A stretch of 64,000 nt of DNA from UMGS1251 sp036666555 (GCA_036666555.1 JAVWVS010000005.1:32403-96402), one strand, 5' to 3'; numbered from the stretch's first letter, positions 8,118 through 17,681 are shown. Program-made: numbers and translations. The notes: generated by a model not told the origin, from the sequence alone.

Positions 8118-8666
8118 ATGAAAGCAACGGGAATTGTGCGCAGAATTGATGATTTGGGACGTGTGGTAATCCCAAAGGAAATTAGAAGGACACTTCGTAT
8201 TCGCGAAGGAGATCCGCTTGAGATATTTACAGACCGTGAAGGCGAGATTATTTTGAAAAAGTACTCACCCATTGGGGAATTGGGAACGTTTGCCAGACAG
8301 TATGCGGAAAGTTTGTCACAGACCATGGGAAGTATTGTGTGTGTGACCGATCGTGACCAAATTATTGCGGCAGCAGGAAATGGGAAAAAAGAGCTGCAGG
8401 ACAAAGATATTAGCAGACAACTTCAAAATAGTATTGAACAACGGGAGCAAATTGTGGCAGGAATGGAAGAGAAAAAATATATAAAAATTGTGGCGGAACA
8501 ATCGGAAGAATACCCTTGGCAGGTGATATGCCCCATTCTATGTGAGGGAGATGCAATTGGTTCTGTGGTCTTTTTGGAAAAAGAAACCAAGAAAAAAATG
8601 GGAGATACCGAACAAAAGTTGGCATTGTGTGCAGCCGGATTTTTAGGAAGACAGATGGAACAGTAA
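8118..8666 (+). CDS. spoVT: Stage V sporulation protein T
   Basis: 182 residues from the ATG at 8118, which follows GGAGG; an upstream in-frame ATG at 8103 has no ribosome site. Residues 1-50 form an AbrB/SpoVT swapped-hairpin DNA-binding domain (MKATGIVRRIDDLGRVVIPK, then RRTLRIREGDPLEIF). Residues about 60-180 form the GAF-like sensor domain (GSIVCVTDRDQIIAAAG; GDAIGSVVFLEKE). In B. subtilis SpoVT adjusts late forespore gene expression. Its presence points to a spore-forming lineage, although spoVT is also kept by some non-sporulating relatives. Confidence 0.92.
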   Translation: MKATGIVRRIDDLGRVVIPKEIRRTLRIREGDPLEIFTDREGEIILKKYSPIGELGTFARQYAESLSQTMGSIVCVTDRDQIIAAAGNGKKELQDKDISRQLQNSIEQREQIVAGMEEKKYIKIVAEQSEEYPWQVICPILCEGDAIGSVVFLEKETKKKMGDTEQKLALCAAGFLGRQMEQ

Positions 8667-8719
8667 TGTCATAAACTTCTTTGTACAATCATATGATGTG
8701 ATAGACAAGGAGGGATGGG

Positions 8720-9094
8720 ATGGAAAAAAAGATTCGAAAAGAATCCAAGATGATTTGGATATTAAAAGCACTTCTGGTTTCTTATGGAGTGACCGGAGTG
8801 CTGCTTTTAGTGCTGACACTTTTACTTTATAAACTGGATTTAGATGAGCAAAAGGTGACGGTAGGAATCATTACCGTCTATGTATTATCTACATTTGCAG
8901 GTGGAATTGTCCTGGGAAAGCTTGCAAAAGTACGCAAGTTTGTATGGGGAATATCTCTGGGGCTTACTTATTTTGCATTGCTCCTGCTTATATCTTTGGG
9001 AGTATATCATACGCTGCATGGAAATGGAATCAACGTGGTATCTACGTTTCTGCTATGTGCGGGAGGAGGTATGCTGGGCGGGATGGTCTCGTAG
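8720..9094 (+). CDS. TIGR04086-family membrane protein
   Basis: 124 residues with four hydrophobic helices (about 12-38, 46-66, 72-95 and 103-123) and a basic N-terminus. The small size, the glycine-rich last helix (CAGGGMLGGMVS) and the position directly before the SCIFF peptide gene match the TIGR04086 family, which has no assigned function. The ribosome site GGAGGG is good. Recurrence of this family beside SCIFF genes is from memory of related genomes; it suggests a link to the peptide, but transcription of scfA can also start from its own promoter at 9108-9136. Confidence 0.75.
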   Translation: MEKKIRKESKMIWILKALLVSYGVTGVLLLVLTLLLYKLDLDEQKVTVGIITVYVLSTFAGGIVLGKLAKVRKFVWGISLGLTYFALLLLISLGVYHTLHGNGINVVSTFLLCAGGGMLGGMVS

Positions 9095-9107
9095 GTAAAA
9101 AAAGTGC

Positions 9108-9136
9108 TTTAAAAACAAAGAGCGCTGTGATATAAT
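9108..9136 (+). promoter_or_regulatory. Promoter of scfA
   Basis: An extended -10, TGaTATAAT (hexamer 9131-9136), with a weak -35 TTTAAA at 9108-9113 and a 17-bp spacer. It gives the SCIFF gene its own transcription start. Confidence 0.6.
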
Positions 9137-9171
9137 AACAGAAGTCAAAGGAAGCGTAAGGAGGAAATACG

Positions 9172-9315
9172 ATGAAACATATTAAAACATTAAATACACA
9201 GACATTAAACCATACAATGAAAAAGGGCGGCTGTGGAGAGTGCCAGACCTCTTGCCAGTCTGCATGCAAGACATCTTGTACGGTAGGGAACCAGACTTGT
9301 GAACAGAAGAAATAA
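9172..9315 (+). CDS. scfA: Six-cysteine ranthipeptide precursor SCIFF
   Basis: A 47-residue peptide whose C-terminal half carries six cysteines at positions 21, 24, 28, 32, 36 and 43, within KKGGCGECQTSCQSACKTSC. The leader MKHIKTLNTQTLNHT is typical of the SCIFF family. In characterised cases the partner radical SAM enzyme links a cysteine sulfur to another residue, giving a thioether-bridged peptide (ranthipeptide); the cellular role of the mature product is not established. The ribosome site AAGGAGG is excellent, suggesting high expression. The maturase gene follows after a hairpin. Too short for many gene callers. Confidence 0.95.
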   Translation: MKHIKTLNTQTLNHTMKKGGCGECQTSCQSACKTSCTVGNQTCEQKK

Positions 9316-9339
9316 CTGATATTGCATACGGAAAGTCAA

Positions 9340-9361
9340 GGCAGCGGCTTCGGTCGCTGCC
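9340..9361 (+). terminator. UUCG-capped hairpin between scfA and scfB (attenuator or mRNA stabiliser)
   Basis: GGCAGCGGC and GTCGCTGCC form a 9-bp stem (one G-U pair) closed by a TTCG tetraloop. It is followed by TATTACTGTT rather than a clean T-run, so it is at most a partial terminator. It could make the peptide mRNA more abundant or stable than the enzyme mRNA. Confidence 0.6.
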
Positions 9362-9398
9362 TATTACTGTTAAAAGAATAGGAAAGGGGTATCTGACC

Positions 9399-10820
9399 TT
9401 GATTCATCAATACCAAAATAATGGATATCGTATTGTCATGGATGTGAACAGTGGTTGTGTTCATGTGGTAGACCAGTTGGGATATGACTTAATTGCCAGC
9501 CTAAGAAAACAAAATGAGGAACAGACTGTAGCGTCCTTGGAAGAACAGGAAACATTTGAGTCTGCTTGTGAGCAGCTTTGTGACGTGCATCCCAAGGAAG
9601 AATTGAAAGAAGCTTATGAAGATATTTTGGAGTTGACGAAAGCAGGACAACTTTTTACAAAGGATATCTATGAATCTTATATCGAAGAAGTCAAAGGGCG
9701 TAAAACAGTGGTAAAAGCATTATGCCTACATATTGCCCATGATTGTAATCTGGCATGTAAGTATTGCTTTGCCGAAGAAGGCGAATACCATGGAAGAAGG
9801 GCGCTTATGTCCTATGAAGTGGGGAAAAAAGCGTTGGATTTTCTGATTCAAAATTCCGGAAGCAGAAGGAATCTGGAAGTAGATTTCTTTGGAGGAGAAC
9901 CACTGATGAACTGGGATGTGGTCACACAATTAGTAGCTTATGGACGGGAACAGGAACGTAAGTACGAGAAGCATTTTCGATTTACAGTGACGACCAATGG
10001 AGTCTTGTTAAATGATGACATTCAGGCGTTTGTCAATAAAGAAATGGACAATGTGGTATTAAGCCTGGATGGACGTAAAGAAGTGAATGACCGGATGCGC
10101 CCTTTCCGAAACGGAAAAGGAAGCTACGATTTGATTGTTCCTAAATTTCAAAAATTGGCCGAGAGCCGGCATCAGGAAAAGTATTATATCAGAGGTACAT
10201 TTACCCGGGATAATCTGGATTTTTCCAAGGATGTACTTCATTTTGCAGATCTGGGATTTAAACAAATGTCTATAGAACCGGTGGTAGGTGCCGAGACCGA
10301 CCCTTATGCTATTCGAGAAGAGGATCTTCCATTTATTTTCGAACAGTATGATACATTGGCAAAGACGATGATTGAACGAGAAAAAGCAGGAAATGGATTT
10401 ACGTTCTTTCATTTTATGATTGACTTAGAAGGTGGGCCTTGTGTGGCAAAACGGCTATCGGGTTGTGGCTCGGGAACCGAATATATGGCAGTGACTCCTT
10501 GGGGGGATTTCTATCCTTGTCATCAGTTTGTAGGAGAGGAAGAATTCCTTATGGGCAATGTGGATAGTGGAATTGTCAAACCGGAGATTGCAGATGAATT
10601 TCGAAGTTGTAGCGTTTATTCAAAAGAAAAATGCAGGAATTGTTTTGCCAGATTTTATTGTAGCGGTGGCTGTATGGCCAATGCACATAAATTTCAAGGA
10701 TCTATTCATGATGCTTATGATATGGGATGTGAAATGGAACGAAAGCGCGTAGAGTGTGCAATTATGATAAAAGCTGCATTGGCAGAGGAAGAAGGGAATG
10801 AAAAACATGAAGAAAAATAA
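9399..10820 (+). CDS. scfB: SCIFF radical SAM maturase
   Basis: 473 residues. The N-terminus (about 1-100) looks like a peptide-recognition region. The radical SAM cluster motif CNLACKYC gives Cys116, Cys120 and Cys123, and DFFGGEPLMN is the SAM-binding GGE region. The C-terminal third is a SPASM-type domain with many cysteines (SGCGSGTEY, YPCHQF, CRNCFARFYCSGGC). It should form thioether crosslinks in the ScfA peptide. The start is TTG at 9399, with AAGGGG nine bases upstream; the next in-frame ATG is thirteen codons later and less well placed. Its last 23 bases overlap the secDF start. Confidence 0.95.
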   Translation: MIHQYQNNGYRIVMDVNSGCVHVVDQLGYDLIASLRKQNEEQTVASLEEQETFESACEQLCDVHPKEELKEAYEDILELTKAGQLFTKDIYESYIEEVKGRKTVVKALCLHIAHDCNLACKYCFAEEGEYHGRRALMSYEVGKKALDFLIQNSGSRRNLEVDFFGGEPLMNWDVVTQLVAYGREQERKYEKHFRFTVTTNGVLLNDDIQAFVNKEMDNVVLSLDGRKEVNDRMRPFRNGKGSYDLIVPKFQKLAESRHQEKYYIRGTFTRDNLDFSKDVLHFADLGFKQMSIEPVVGAETDPYAIREEDLPFIFEQYDTLAKTMIEREKAGNGFTFFHFMIDLEGGPCVAKRLSGCGSGTEYMAVTPWGDFYPCHQFVGEEEFLMGNVDSGIVKPEIADEFRSCSVYSKEKCRNCFARFYCSGGCMANAHKFQGSIHDAYDMGCEMERKRVECAIMIKAALAEEEGNEKHEEK

Positions 10821-12948
10821 AGGAGTCATCAGTCTGATATTAATTGCTGCCATGATGGTACTGCTTGGATTTACCACGGTGGTAGGACTAGGAAAAACAG
10901 GCACAGGCGCGGCAAAACACATTAAGCTGGGTCTGGATCTTGCAGGAGGAGTCAGTATCACCTATCAGACCAAGAATGCGAATCCAAAGGCTGAGGAAAT
11001 GAGTGACACTATTTACAAGCTGCAAAAACGTATTGAGCAATACAGTACAGAAGCAACGGTATACCAAGAGGGAAAGAATCGAATCAATATCGAAATCCCG
11101 GGAGTATCGGATGCCAACGAAATTCTAAATGAACTGGGACAACCAGGCTCATTGGTATTTCAAGATGCCACGGGAAAGACGGTACTCAGTGGTACAGATA
11201 TTGCCACAGCAGAAGCGAAGACCACTCAGGACGATATGCAGAACAAACAATATATCGTAGAACTGAGTCTGAATAAAGAGGGAACGAAAAAGTTTTCGGA
11301 AGCAACCAAAGCCAATGTAGGAAAACAAATTGCCATTGTCTATGATGGACAAGCGATTAGTAATCCGACTGTGAAGACACAAATTGACGGCGGACAAGCT
11401 TACATTGATGGAATGGCATCTTATGAAGAAGCGGAAAATCTAGCTTCGACCATTCGTATCGGTGGATTAAAACTGGAATTAGAAGAGCTGCGTTCCAACG
11501 TAGTGGGAGCACAATTGGGAGAAGAAGCAATCAGCACCAGCTTAATGGCCGGAGCAATCGGACTTGCAATTATCTTTGTGTTCATGTGTATTGTATATTT
11601 GTTGCCGGGGTTTGCATCCAGTATTGCTTTGATTATCTATACAGCAATTATTCTGGTACTTCTGAATGCATTTAATATTACCCTGACACTTCCGGGTATT
11701 GCAGGTATTGTACTGTCCATTGGTATGGCGGTAGATGCCAATGTGATTATATTTGCCAGAGTACAAGAAGAACTGGGCGCAGGAAAGAATGTAAAAACAG
11801 CTTTGAAGATGGGATTCCAAAAGGCACTTTCAGCCATTGTGGATGGAAATATCACCACCTTGATTGCGGCATTGGTATTATGGATTAAGGGAAGCGGAAG
11901 TGTGAAGGGATTTGCACAGACCTTGGCACTTGGTATTGTCATTTCTATGTTTACCGCATTATTTATTACCAGAATGATTATCTATGCATTTTATGCCATA
12001 GGGCTGAGGGACCCTAAGCTTTATGGAACGAAGAAAGAAAGAAAAACCATTAATTTCCTTTCCAAAAAGAACATCTTCTTTATTGCATCGGCGCTGGTGA
12101 TTCTAGCAGGTGTAGTGGTGATGGGTGTCAACACGGGACGTGGAAAAGGCGGATTGAATTATAGCTTGGAATTCAAAGGCGGAACTTCTACTACGGTAGA
12201 ATTTAAGGAAGATTATTCCATCAAGGAAATTGATTCCAAAATTGTTCCACTCATTGAAAAAGTGACGAAGGATGCCAGTGTGCAGCCAACCAAGGTAAAG
12301 GAAACCAATAATATTATCTTTAAAACCAGAGCTTTGAATTTACAGGAAAGGGAAGCACTGAATGCAACCTTGGTGAAAAATTTCCAAGTAGATGATCAGA
12401 AAATTACTTCGGAAAATATTAGTTCCACCATTAGCTCCGAGATGCGTAGTGATGCAGCAGTAGCGGTGGTAATAGCGACAATCTGTATGCTAATCTATAT
12501 TTGGTTCCGATTCAAAGACATCCGATTTGCCGCCAGTGCGGTGTTGGCACTGGTACATGATGTGCTGGTAGTTCTCGTGTTCTATGGTGTGGCACGAATT
12601 TCTGTAGGCAGTACATTTATTGCCTGTATGTTGACGATTGTGGGATATTCAATTAATGCCACCATTGTTATCTTTGACCGGGTGCGTGAGAATATGAAGC
12701 TCCAAAAGAGAAATGAAGATTTGAAAGAAATCGTTAACAAAAGTATTACGCAAACACTTACAAGGAGTATCTACACCTCTCTCACCACGTTTGTTATGGT
12801 AGCAGTGCTGTTCATCTTGGGCGTTAGCTCCATTCGAGAATTTGCACTTCCATTAATGATGGGGATTGTATGTGGTGCATATTCTTCGGTATGTATTACG
12901 GGAGCACTCTGGTATGTACTGCGCACAAAATTTGCAAAAAGAAAATAG
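10798..12948 (+). CDS. secDF: Protein translocase subunit SecDF (fused)
   Basis: 716 residues joining SecD and SecF in one chain. The SecD half has the motif HIKLGLDLAGGVSITYQ near the N-terminus, a first outside domain and about six helices. The SecF half starts near residue 415 with GGLNYSLEFKGGT and ends in another helix bundle. The protein uses the proton gradient to pull preproteins through SecYEG. It overlaps the end of scfB, so translation of the two may be coupled. A second ATG nine bases later (MKKNKG) is an alternative start. Fused SecDF is common in Firmicutes. Confidence 0.95.
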   Translation: MKNMKKNKGVISLILIAAMMVLLGFTTVVGLGKTGTGAAKHIKLGLDLAGGVSITYQTKNANPKAEEMSDTIYKLQKRIEQYSTEATVYQEGKNRINIEIPGVSDANEILNELGQPGSLVFQDATGKTVLSGTDIATAEAKTTQDDMQNKQYIVELSLNKEGTKKFSEATKANVGKQIAIVYDGQAISNPTVKTQIDGGQAYIDGMASYEEAENLASTIRIGGLKLELEELRSNVVGAQLGEEAISTSLMAGAIGLAIIFVFMCIVYLLPGFASSIALIIYTAIILVLLNAFNITLTLPGIAGIVLSIGMAVDANVIIFARVQEELGAGKNVKTALKMGFQKALSAIVDGNITTLIAALVLWIKGSGSVKGFAQTLALGIVISMFTALFITRMIIYAFYAIGLRDPKLYGTKKERKTINFLSKKNIFFIASALVILAGVVVMGVNTGRGKGGLNYSLEFKGGTSTTVEFKEDYSIKEIDSKIVPLIEKVTKDASVQPTKVKETNNIIFKTRALNLQEREALNATLVKNFQVDDQKITSENISSTISSEMRSDAAVAVVIATICMLIYIWFRFKDIRFAASAVLALVHDVLVVLVFYGVARISVGSTFIACMLTIVGYSINATIVIFDRVRENMKLQKRNEDLKEIVNKSITQTLTRSIYTSLTTFVMVAVLFILGVSSIREFALPLMMGIVCGAYSSVCITGALWYVLRTKFAKRK

Positions 12949-12972
12949 AAAACAACGTACAAAGTACAGGAT

Positions 12973-13006
12973 GGTGTTGGGGCGGTAGTGCTTCAGCACC
13001 ATTTTT
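12973..13006 (+). terminator. Weak intrinsic terminator after secDF
   Basis: GGTGTTG and CAGCACC can pair across a 14-base loop, followed by ATTTTT. The stem is short, so read-through into recJ is likely. Confidence 0.4.
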
Positions 13007-13022
13007 GACTCGGAGGAGAAAA

Positions 13023-14741
13023 ATGGAAAAATGGGTTTTACTTCGAAAAGGTGCAGATTTTCAGAAAATAGGGAAACAGTTTCATATTCAGCCAAGGATT
13101 GCCAGTTTGATCCGCAATCGGGATATTATTGGGGAGAAGGCCATTGATACCTATCTTCACGGAACGATTGCAGATTTACACGATGGAATGTGGATGAAAG
13201 ATATGGATAAGGCCGTGGAGATTCTATCGGAAAAGATTCGAGAGGGTCAGAAAATCAGGGTCATTGGGGATTATGATATTGACGGGATTCACTCTACATA
13301 CATACTATTAGAGGGAATTCGGTTATTAGGTGGAAACGTGGATATTGACATTCCAGACCGGATGAAAGATGGATATGGATTGAATAAACATCTCATAGAG
13401 AGCGCATTTGATGCAGATGTGGATACCATTGTCACTTGCGACAATGGGATTGCGGCAAGAGAAGAAATTGCATACGGAAAAGAAATGGGTATGACCATAA
13501 TCGTAACCGATCATCATGAGGTTCCCTATGAGGAAGCAGAAGGGGAGAAGAAGTATCTGCTTCCCCCGGCGGATGCAGTAGTAGATCCGAAACAGGTGGA
13601 TTGTACCTATCCCTTTGATGGATTATGTGGTGCGGGGGTAGCCTACAAACTGGTGGAAGCATTATACAATGTCATGGGAAGAGATGTGGAAGATGTTGAC
13701 TATCTTATGGAAAATGTAGCCATTGCCACTGTTGGGGATGTTATGGATCTGGTAGACGAGAACCGAATTTTTGTGAAACAAGGATTGGAAATGTTAAAAC
13801 AGACGAAGAATCTGGGGATGAAAGCACTAATGGAATGCACCAAAGTTCCAGTAGACAGGTTATCGGCTTACCATATTGGATTTGTTCTGGGGCCTTGTAT
13901 GAATGCAAGTGGAAGATTGGATACGGCCAAACGTGCCTTGGAACTTTTGTGTGCGAACACTAAAAAAGAAGCGGATATATTGGCAGGGGATTTGAAAGCA
14001 CTCAATGACAGCCGAAAAGACATGACCGAAGTGGCGGTGAAACAGGCAATTACACAAGTGGAGGAGACTGCCATAGGGGAAGATCGTGTAGTTGTTGTTT
14101 ATTTACCGGATTGTCATGAAAGTCTTGCGGGTATTGTAGCAGGCAGACTGCGGGAACGCTATCATAAACCAACATATGTACTGACCAAAGGAACGGAAGG
14201 TGTCAAAGGTTCCGGACGATCCATAGAGGCGTACTCCATGTATGATGAACTTCACAAATGCAGACAGTTGCTGACCAAGTTTGGTGGGCATAAACTGGCG
14301 GCGGGACTATCTTTGGACGAAACCAAGGTAGCGGAGTTTCGAAAAAAAATCAACGAAGTATCTACGCTGACAGTAGAAGATTTGGTGGAAAAAGTATCGA
14401 TTGATATGCAGCTTCCCTTTTCTGAGGTGAATGAAGAGTTCATCCGGGAGTTGGCATTGTTGGAGCCATTTGGCAAGGGAAACAGCAAACCGGTTTTTGT
14501 AGAAAAAAACATTGAGATATTGAATTATAAGGTACTGGGAAAAAGAGAAAATGTTCTGAAGCTACGTGTCCAAGACGGAAGTGGTGTTCAGCTGGATGCA
14601 TTATATTTTGGTGACATTCCACTATTTCTCTCTCAGATAGAACAAAATCCTCATGAGAAAAGGGCTTTTGTTTACTATCCAGGGATCAATGAATATATGG
14701 GGAGAAAGACACTACAGATTACCATTGGAAATTATCAATGA
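13023..14741 (+). CDS. recJ: Single-stranded-DNA-specific exonuclease RecJ-type
   Basis: About 572 residues. The DHH phosphoesterase motifs are all visible: RVIGDYDIDGIHS, TCDNGIAA and VTDHHEVP (the DHH near residue 160). The DHHA1 part has GPCMNASGRLD and the glycine-rich KGSGRSIEA / FGGHKLAAGLSL motifs, and an OB-like tail follows. RecJ degrades single-stranded DNA 5' to 3' in recombinational and mismatch repair. The ATG at 13023 follows GGAGGAG. An open frame extends upstream into secDF, but that extension has no homology and no ribosome site. It is somewhat shorter than long Firmicute RecJ proteins. Confidence 0.92.
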   Translation: MEKWVLLRKGADFQKIGKQFHIQPRIASLIRNRDIIGEKAIDTYLHGTIADLHDGMWMKDMDKAVEILSEKIREGQKIRVIGDYDIDGIHSTYILLEGIRLLGGNVDIDIPDRMKDGYGLNKHLIESAFDADVDTIVTCDNGIAAREEIAYGKEMGMTIIVTDHHEVPYEEAEGEKKYLLPPADAVVDPKQVDCTYPFDGLCGAGVAYKLVEALYNVMGRDVEDVDYLMENVAIATVGDVMDLVDENRIFVKQGLEMLKQTKNLGMKALMECTKVPVDRLSAYHIGFVLGPCMNASGRLDTAKRALELLCANTKKEADILAGDLKALNDSRKDMTEVAVKQAITQVEETAIGEDRVVVVYLPDCHESLAGIVAGRLRERYHKPTYVLTKGTEGVKGSGRSIEAYSMYDELHKCRQLLTKFGGHKLAAGLSLDETKVAEFRKKINEVSTLTVEDLVEKVSIDMQLPFSEVNEEFIRELALLEPFGKGNSKPVFVEKNIEILNYKVLGKRENVLKLRVQDGSGVQLDALYFGDIPLFLSQIEQNPHEKRAFVYYPGINEYMGRKTLQITIGNYQ

Positions 14742-14768
14742 AAATGCCATTTGGGGTGGTTAGAAACG

Positions 14769-14797
14769 TTGAAAAGCAATCATGGATATGGTATAGT
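14769..14797 (+). promoter_or_regulatory. Promoter of apt-relA
   Basis: -35 TTGAAA (14769-14774), 17-bp spacer, -10 TATAGT (14792-14797), 37 bases before the apt start. Confidence 0.65.
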
Positions 14798-14833
14798 AAA
14801 AGTTACTAATTGTGCGCAGGAGATAAATAAAAA

Positions 14834-15358
14834 ATGAAATCAATAGAAGAATACGTAGTGAATATACCTAATTTTCCGGAACCGGGAATTATGTTTCGTG
14901 ATATAACCAGTATCTTAGAAGATGCAGACGGGCTACGGCTGGCTGTGGATTTGATGCAGGAAAAATTAAAAGATATTTCTTTTGAAACCATTGTTGGGCC
15001 GGAAGCCAGAGGATTTATCTTCGGGATGCCCATTGCATACAATATGCATAAGGCTTTTGTTCCGATTCGGAAAAAGGGGAAACTACCCCGGGAAGTCATT
15101 TCCACTAAGTATGATTTAGAATATGGCAGTGCAGAACTGGAAATACACAAAGGATCGATTCAGCCGGGACAAAAAGTGGCTATTGTAGATGATTTACTGG
15201 CCACCGGAGGAACGATGAAGGCGATGATTGAGATGGTAGAAGAATTAGGTGGCGAAGTTGTTTCAATTATATGCTTAATGGAACTTGCGGGGTTAGAAGG
15301 CAGAACTACATTACAGGGACATCATGTAGAGTCTGTGATTGTATATCCGGGAAAATAA
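14834..15358 (+). CDS. apt: Adenine phosphoribosyltransferase
   Basis: 174 residues, the standard length. The opening IPNFPEPGIMFRDITSIL and the PRPP-binding loop VAIVDDLLATGGTMKA are diagnostic, and GPEARGFIFG is the second conserved loop. It makes AMP from adenine and PRPP in purine salvage. It sits 14 bases before relA, a common pairing in Firmicutes that places salvage and (p)ppGpp metabolism in one transcript. Confidence 0.96.
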   Translation: MKSIEEYVVNIPNFPEPGIMFRDITSILEDADGLRLAVDLMQEKLKDISFETIVGPEARGFIFGMPIAYNMHKAFVPIRKKGKLPREVISTKYDLEYGSAELEIHKGSIQPGQKVAIVDDLLATGGTMKAMIEMVEELGGEVVSIICLMELAGLEGRTTLQGHHVESVIVYPGK

Positions 15359-15372
15359 AAGGGGGGTCTGAT

Positions 15373-17676
15373 ATGGCAGATGTAACAAGTGAAAACCAAA
15401 GTAAAAATGTAGAAATAGTCGATGGGCACGAAGTAAAAGCACCTGCGGATTATCAAAACCCAGAGCAATTGTATGATAAGCTGATTGCGCGCATTCGGAA
15501 ATATCATCCATCTACGGATATTAGTATGATTGAAAAAGCATATCAGACCGCAAAAAAATCTCATGGCGATCAACTGAGAAAATCTGGAGAACCTTATATT
15601 ATTCATCCCTTGTGGGTAGGAATTATTCTGGCAGAGTTGGAATTGGATAAGGAAACCATTGCCACCGGAATTCTTCATGATGTAGTAGAAGATACCGATA
15701 TGTCGATTGAGGACTTGGCCAAAGAATTTGGCAGTGAAGTTGCTCTTTTGGTAGATGGGGTTACAAAATTAGGACGTTTATCTTATTCTTCCGATAAACT
15801 AGAAGTACAGGCAGAAAATTTACGGAAAATGTTTCTTGCTATGGCGAAGGATATCCGGGTCATTTTAATCAAATTGGCGGATCGGCTTCACAACATGCGA
15901 ACGCTTCAGTTCATGCGTCCGGAGAAACAAAAAGAAATTGCAAAAGAGACCATGGATATTTACGCACCCATTGCACAACGTCTTGGTATTTCTAAAATCA
16001 AAACAGAATTAGATGATCTGGCACTCCAATATTCACAACCGGAGATTTATTATGATTTGGTAAAGCAAATTAATGCCCGGAAAATGGAGCGGGAAGAATT
16101 TGTGCAACAGATTGTGGCAGAAGTAACGACTCACATGGAACATGCTAAGATTCATGTGGATGTGCAGGGGCGTGTGAAGCATTTCTTTAGCATTTATAAA
16201 AAAATGGTCAATCAAGATAAGACCATTGATCAAATATATGATTTGTTTGCGGTGCGCATTATTGTGGATTCCGTGAAGGATTGTTATGCGGTGCTGGGTG
16301 TTATTCATGAAATGTATACACCGGTGCCGGGACGCTTTAAGGATTACATCGCTATGCCGAAGTCAAATATGTATCAATCTCTTCATACTACTTTGATGAG
16401 TTCCGTAGGACAACCATTTGAAATCCAAATACGTACGGAAGAGATGCATAAGACCGCAGAATACGGGATTGCAGCTCATTGGAAATATAAAGAATCCGGT
16501 GACGAAAAGAAGAGCGGAAAAGCACAGGAAGAAGAGAAATTAAGTTGGCTTCGCCAGATTCTGGAATGGCAGCGTGACATGTCTGACAATCGGGAATTTT
16601 TGAGTTTACTAAAAGGAGACTTGGATTTATTTGCAGAAGATGTCTACTGCTTTACACCCAATGGGGATGTAAAGAATCTGCCCGCAGGGTCTACGCCGGT
16701 GGATTTTGCATATGCCATCCACAGTGCTGTGGGGAATAAAATGGTAGGGGCCAGAATTAATGGAAAACTGGTCAACATTGATTATCAGATTCAAAACGGA
16801 GACCGTATTGAAATATTGACTTCCCAAAATTCCAGAGGTCCCAGCAGGGATTGGCTCAATATTGTAAAGAGCACACAGGCTAAGAATAAGATTAATCAGT
16901 GGTTCAAAAAGGAATATAAAGAAGAAAATATTGTAAGAGGAAAAGAATTAATCACTTTTTATTGTAAGACAAAGGCATTGATACAAAGTGATTTAATGAA
17001 GCCTAAATATATGCAGGTGGTGCAGCAAAAATATGGATTCAGAGATTGGGAAGCGGTACTTGCATCCATTGGGCATGGTGGACTGAAAGAAGGTCAAGTC
17101 GTTAACCGTTTGGTAGAAGAATATGGGAAAGACCATAAGAAAGAAATCACCAATGAGGCTATTTTAGAAAAAGTATCCGAAGCGGCAAAAAACAAGGTAC
17201 ATATTGGAAAATCTAAGAGTGGCATTAGGGTAAAAGGAATTGATGATATGGCAGTTCGGTTTTCCAGATGCTGTAATCCGGTTCCGGGAGATGAAATCAT
17301 TGGTTTCGTTACCCGCGGAAGAGGAATGACAATCCATCGTACGGATTGTGTCAATATTCTTCACTTGTCCGTGGAAGAACGGGCCAGGCTAATCGTGGCA
17401 GAGTGGGAACACGCAGAAAGTGCAGAAGCAAGTGGTCAGTATCTTTCTGAAATCAAGATGTATGCCAATGACCGTCAGGGACTTTTGATGGAAATATCCA
17501 GAACATTTACGGAAGCAAAAATTGATGTGAAATCCATGAATGTTCGTACCAGCAAACAAGGAACAGCGACCATTGAGATGGGATTTATTGTCCATGGAAG
17601 GGACGAACTTGCCAGAGTAAATGAAAAATTGCGTCAATTAGAAGGCGTCATCGATATAGAACGAACAGTGGGGTAA
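15373..17676 (+). CDS. relA: Bifunctional (p)ppGpp synthetase/hydrolase
   Basis: About 767 residues. Domains in order: HD hydrolase (His near 77, GILHDVVEDTD near 98-108), synthetase (about 230-350, with DLFAVRIIV and PGRFKDYIAMPK), TGS (about 422-485, VYCFTPNGD) and a C-terminal ACT domain (from about 689). Both active sites look intact, so this is a Rel-type enzyme that makes and degrades the stringent-response alarmone. The ATG at 15373 follows a run of Gs (AAAAGGGGGG); an earlier open frame overlapping apt lacks support. It is followed closely by the MBL gene. Confidence 0.95.
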   Translation: MADVTSENQSKNVEIVDGHEVKAPADYQNPEQLYDKLIARIRKYHPSTDISMIEKAYQTAKKSHGDQLRKSGEPYIIHPLWVGIILAELELDKETIATGILHDVVEDTDMSIEDLAKEFGSEVALLVDGVTKLGRLSYSSDKLEVQAENLRKMFLAMAKDIRVILIKLADRLHNMRTLQFMRPEKQKEIAKETMDIYAPIAQRLGISKIKTELDDLALQYSQPEIYYDLVKQINARKMEREEFVQQIVAEVTTHMEHAKIHVDVQGRVKHFFSIYKKMVNQDKTIDQIYDLFAVRIIVDSVKDCYAVLGVIHEMYTPVPGRFKDYIAMPKSNMYQSLHTTLMSSVGQPFEIQIRTEEMHKTAEYGIAAHWKYKESGDEKKSGKAQEEEKLSWLRQILEWQRDMSDNREFLSLLKGDLDLFAEDVYCFTPNGDVKNLPAGSTPVDFAYAIHSAVGNKMVGARINGKLVNIDYQIQNGDRIEILTSQNSRGPSRDWLNIVKSTQAKNKINQWFKKEYKEENIVRGKELITFYCKTKALIQSDLMKPKYMQVVQQKYGFRDWEAVLASIGHGGLKEGQVVNRLVEEYGKDHKKEITNEAILEKVSEAAKNKVHIGKSKSGIRVKGIDDMAVRFSRCCNPVPGDEIIGFVTRGRGMTIHRTDCVNILHLSVEERARLIVAEWEHAESAEASGQYLSEIKMYANDRQGLLMEISRTFTEAKIDVKSMNVRTSKQGTATIEMGFIVHGRDELARVNEKLRQLEGVIDIERTVG

Positions 17677-17681
17677 AAAGG

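Noticed and set aside
12870..13022. Upstream extension of the recJ reading frame into secDF
   Set aside because: It would overlap secDF in another frame, lacks a ribosome site and has no RecJ homology; the ATG at 13023 has GGAGGAG.
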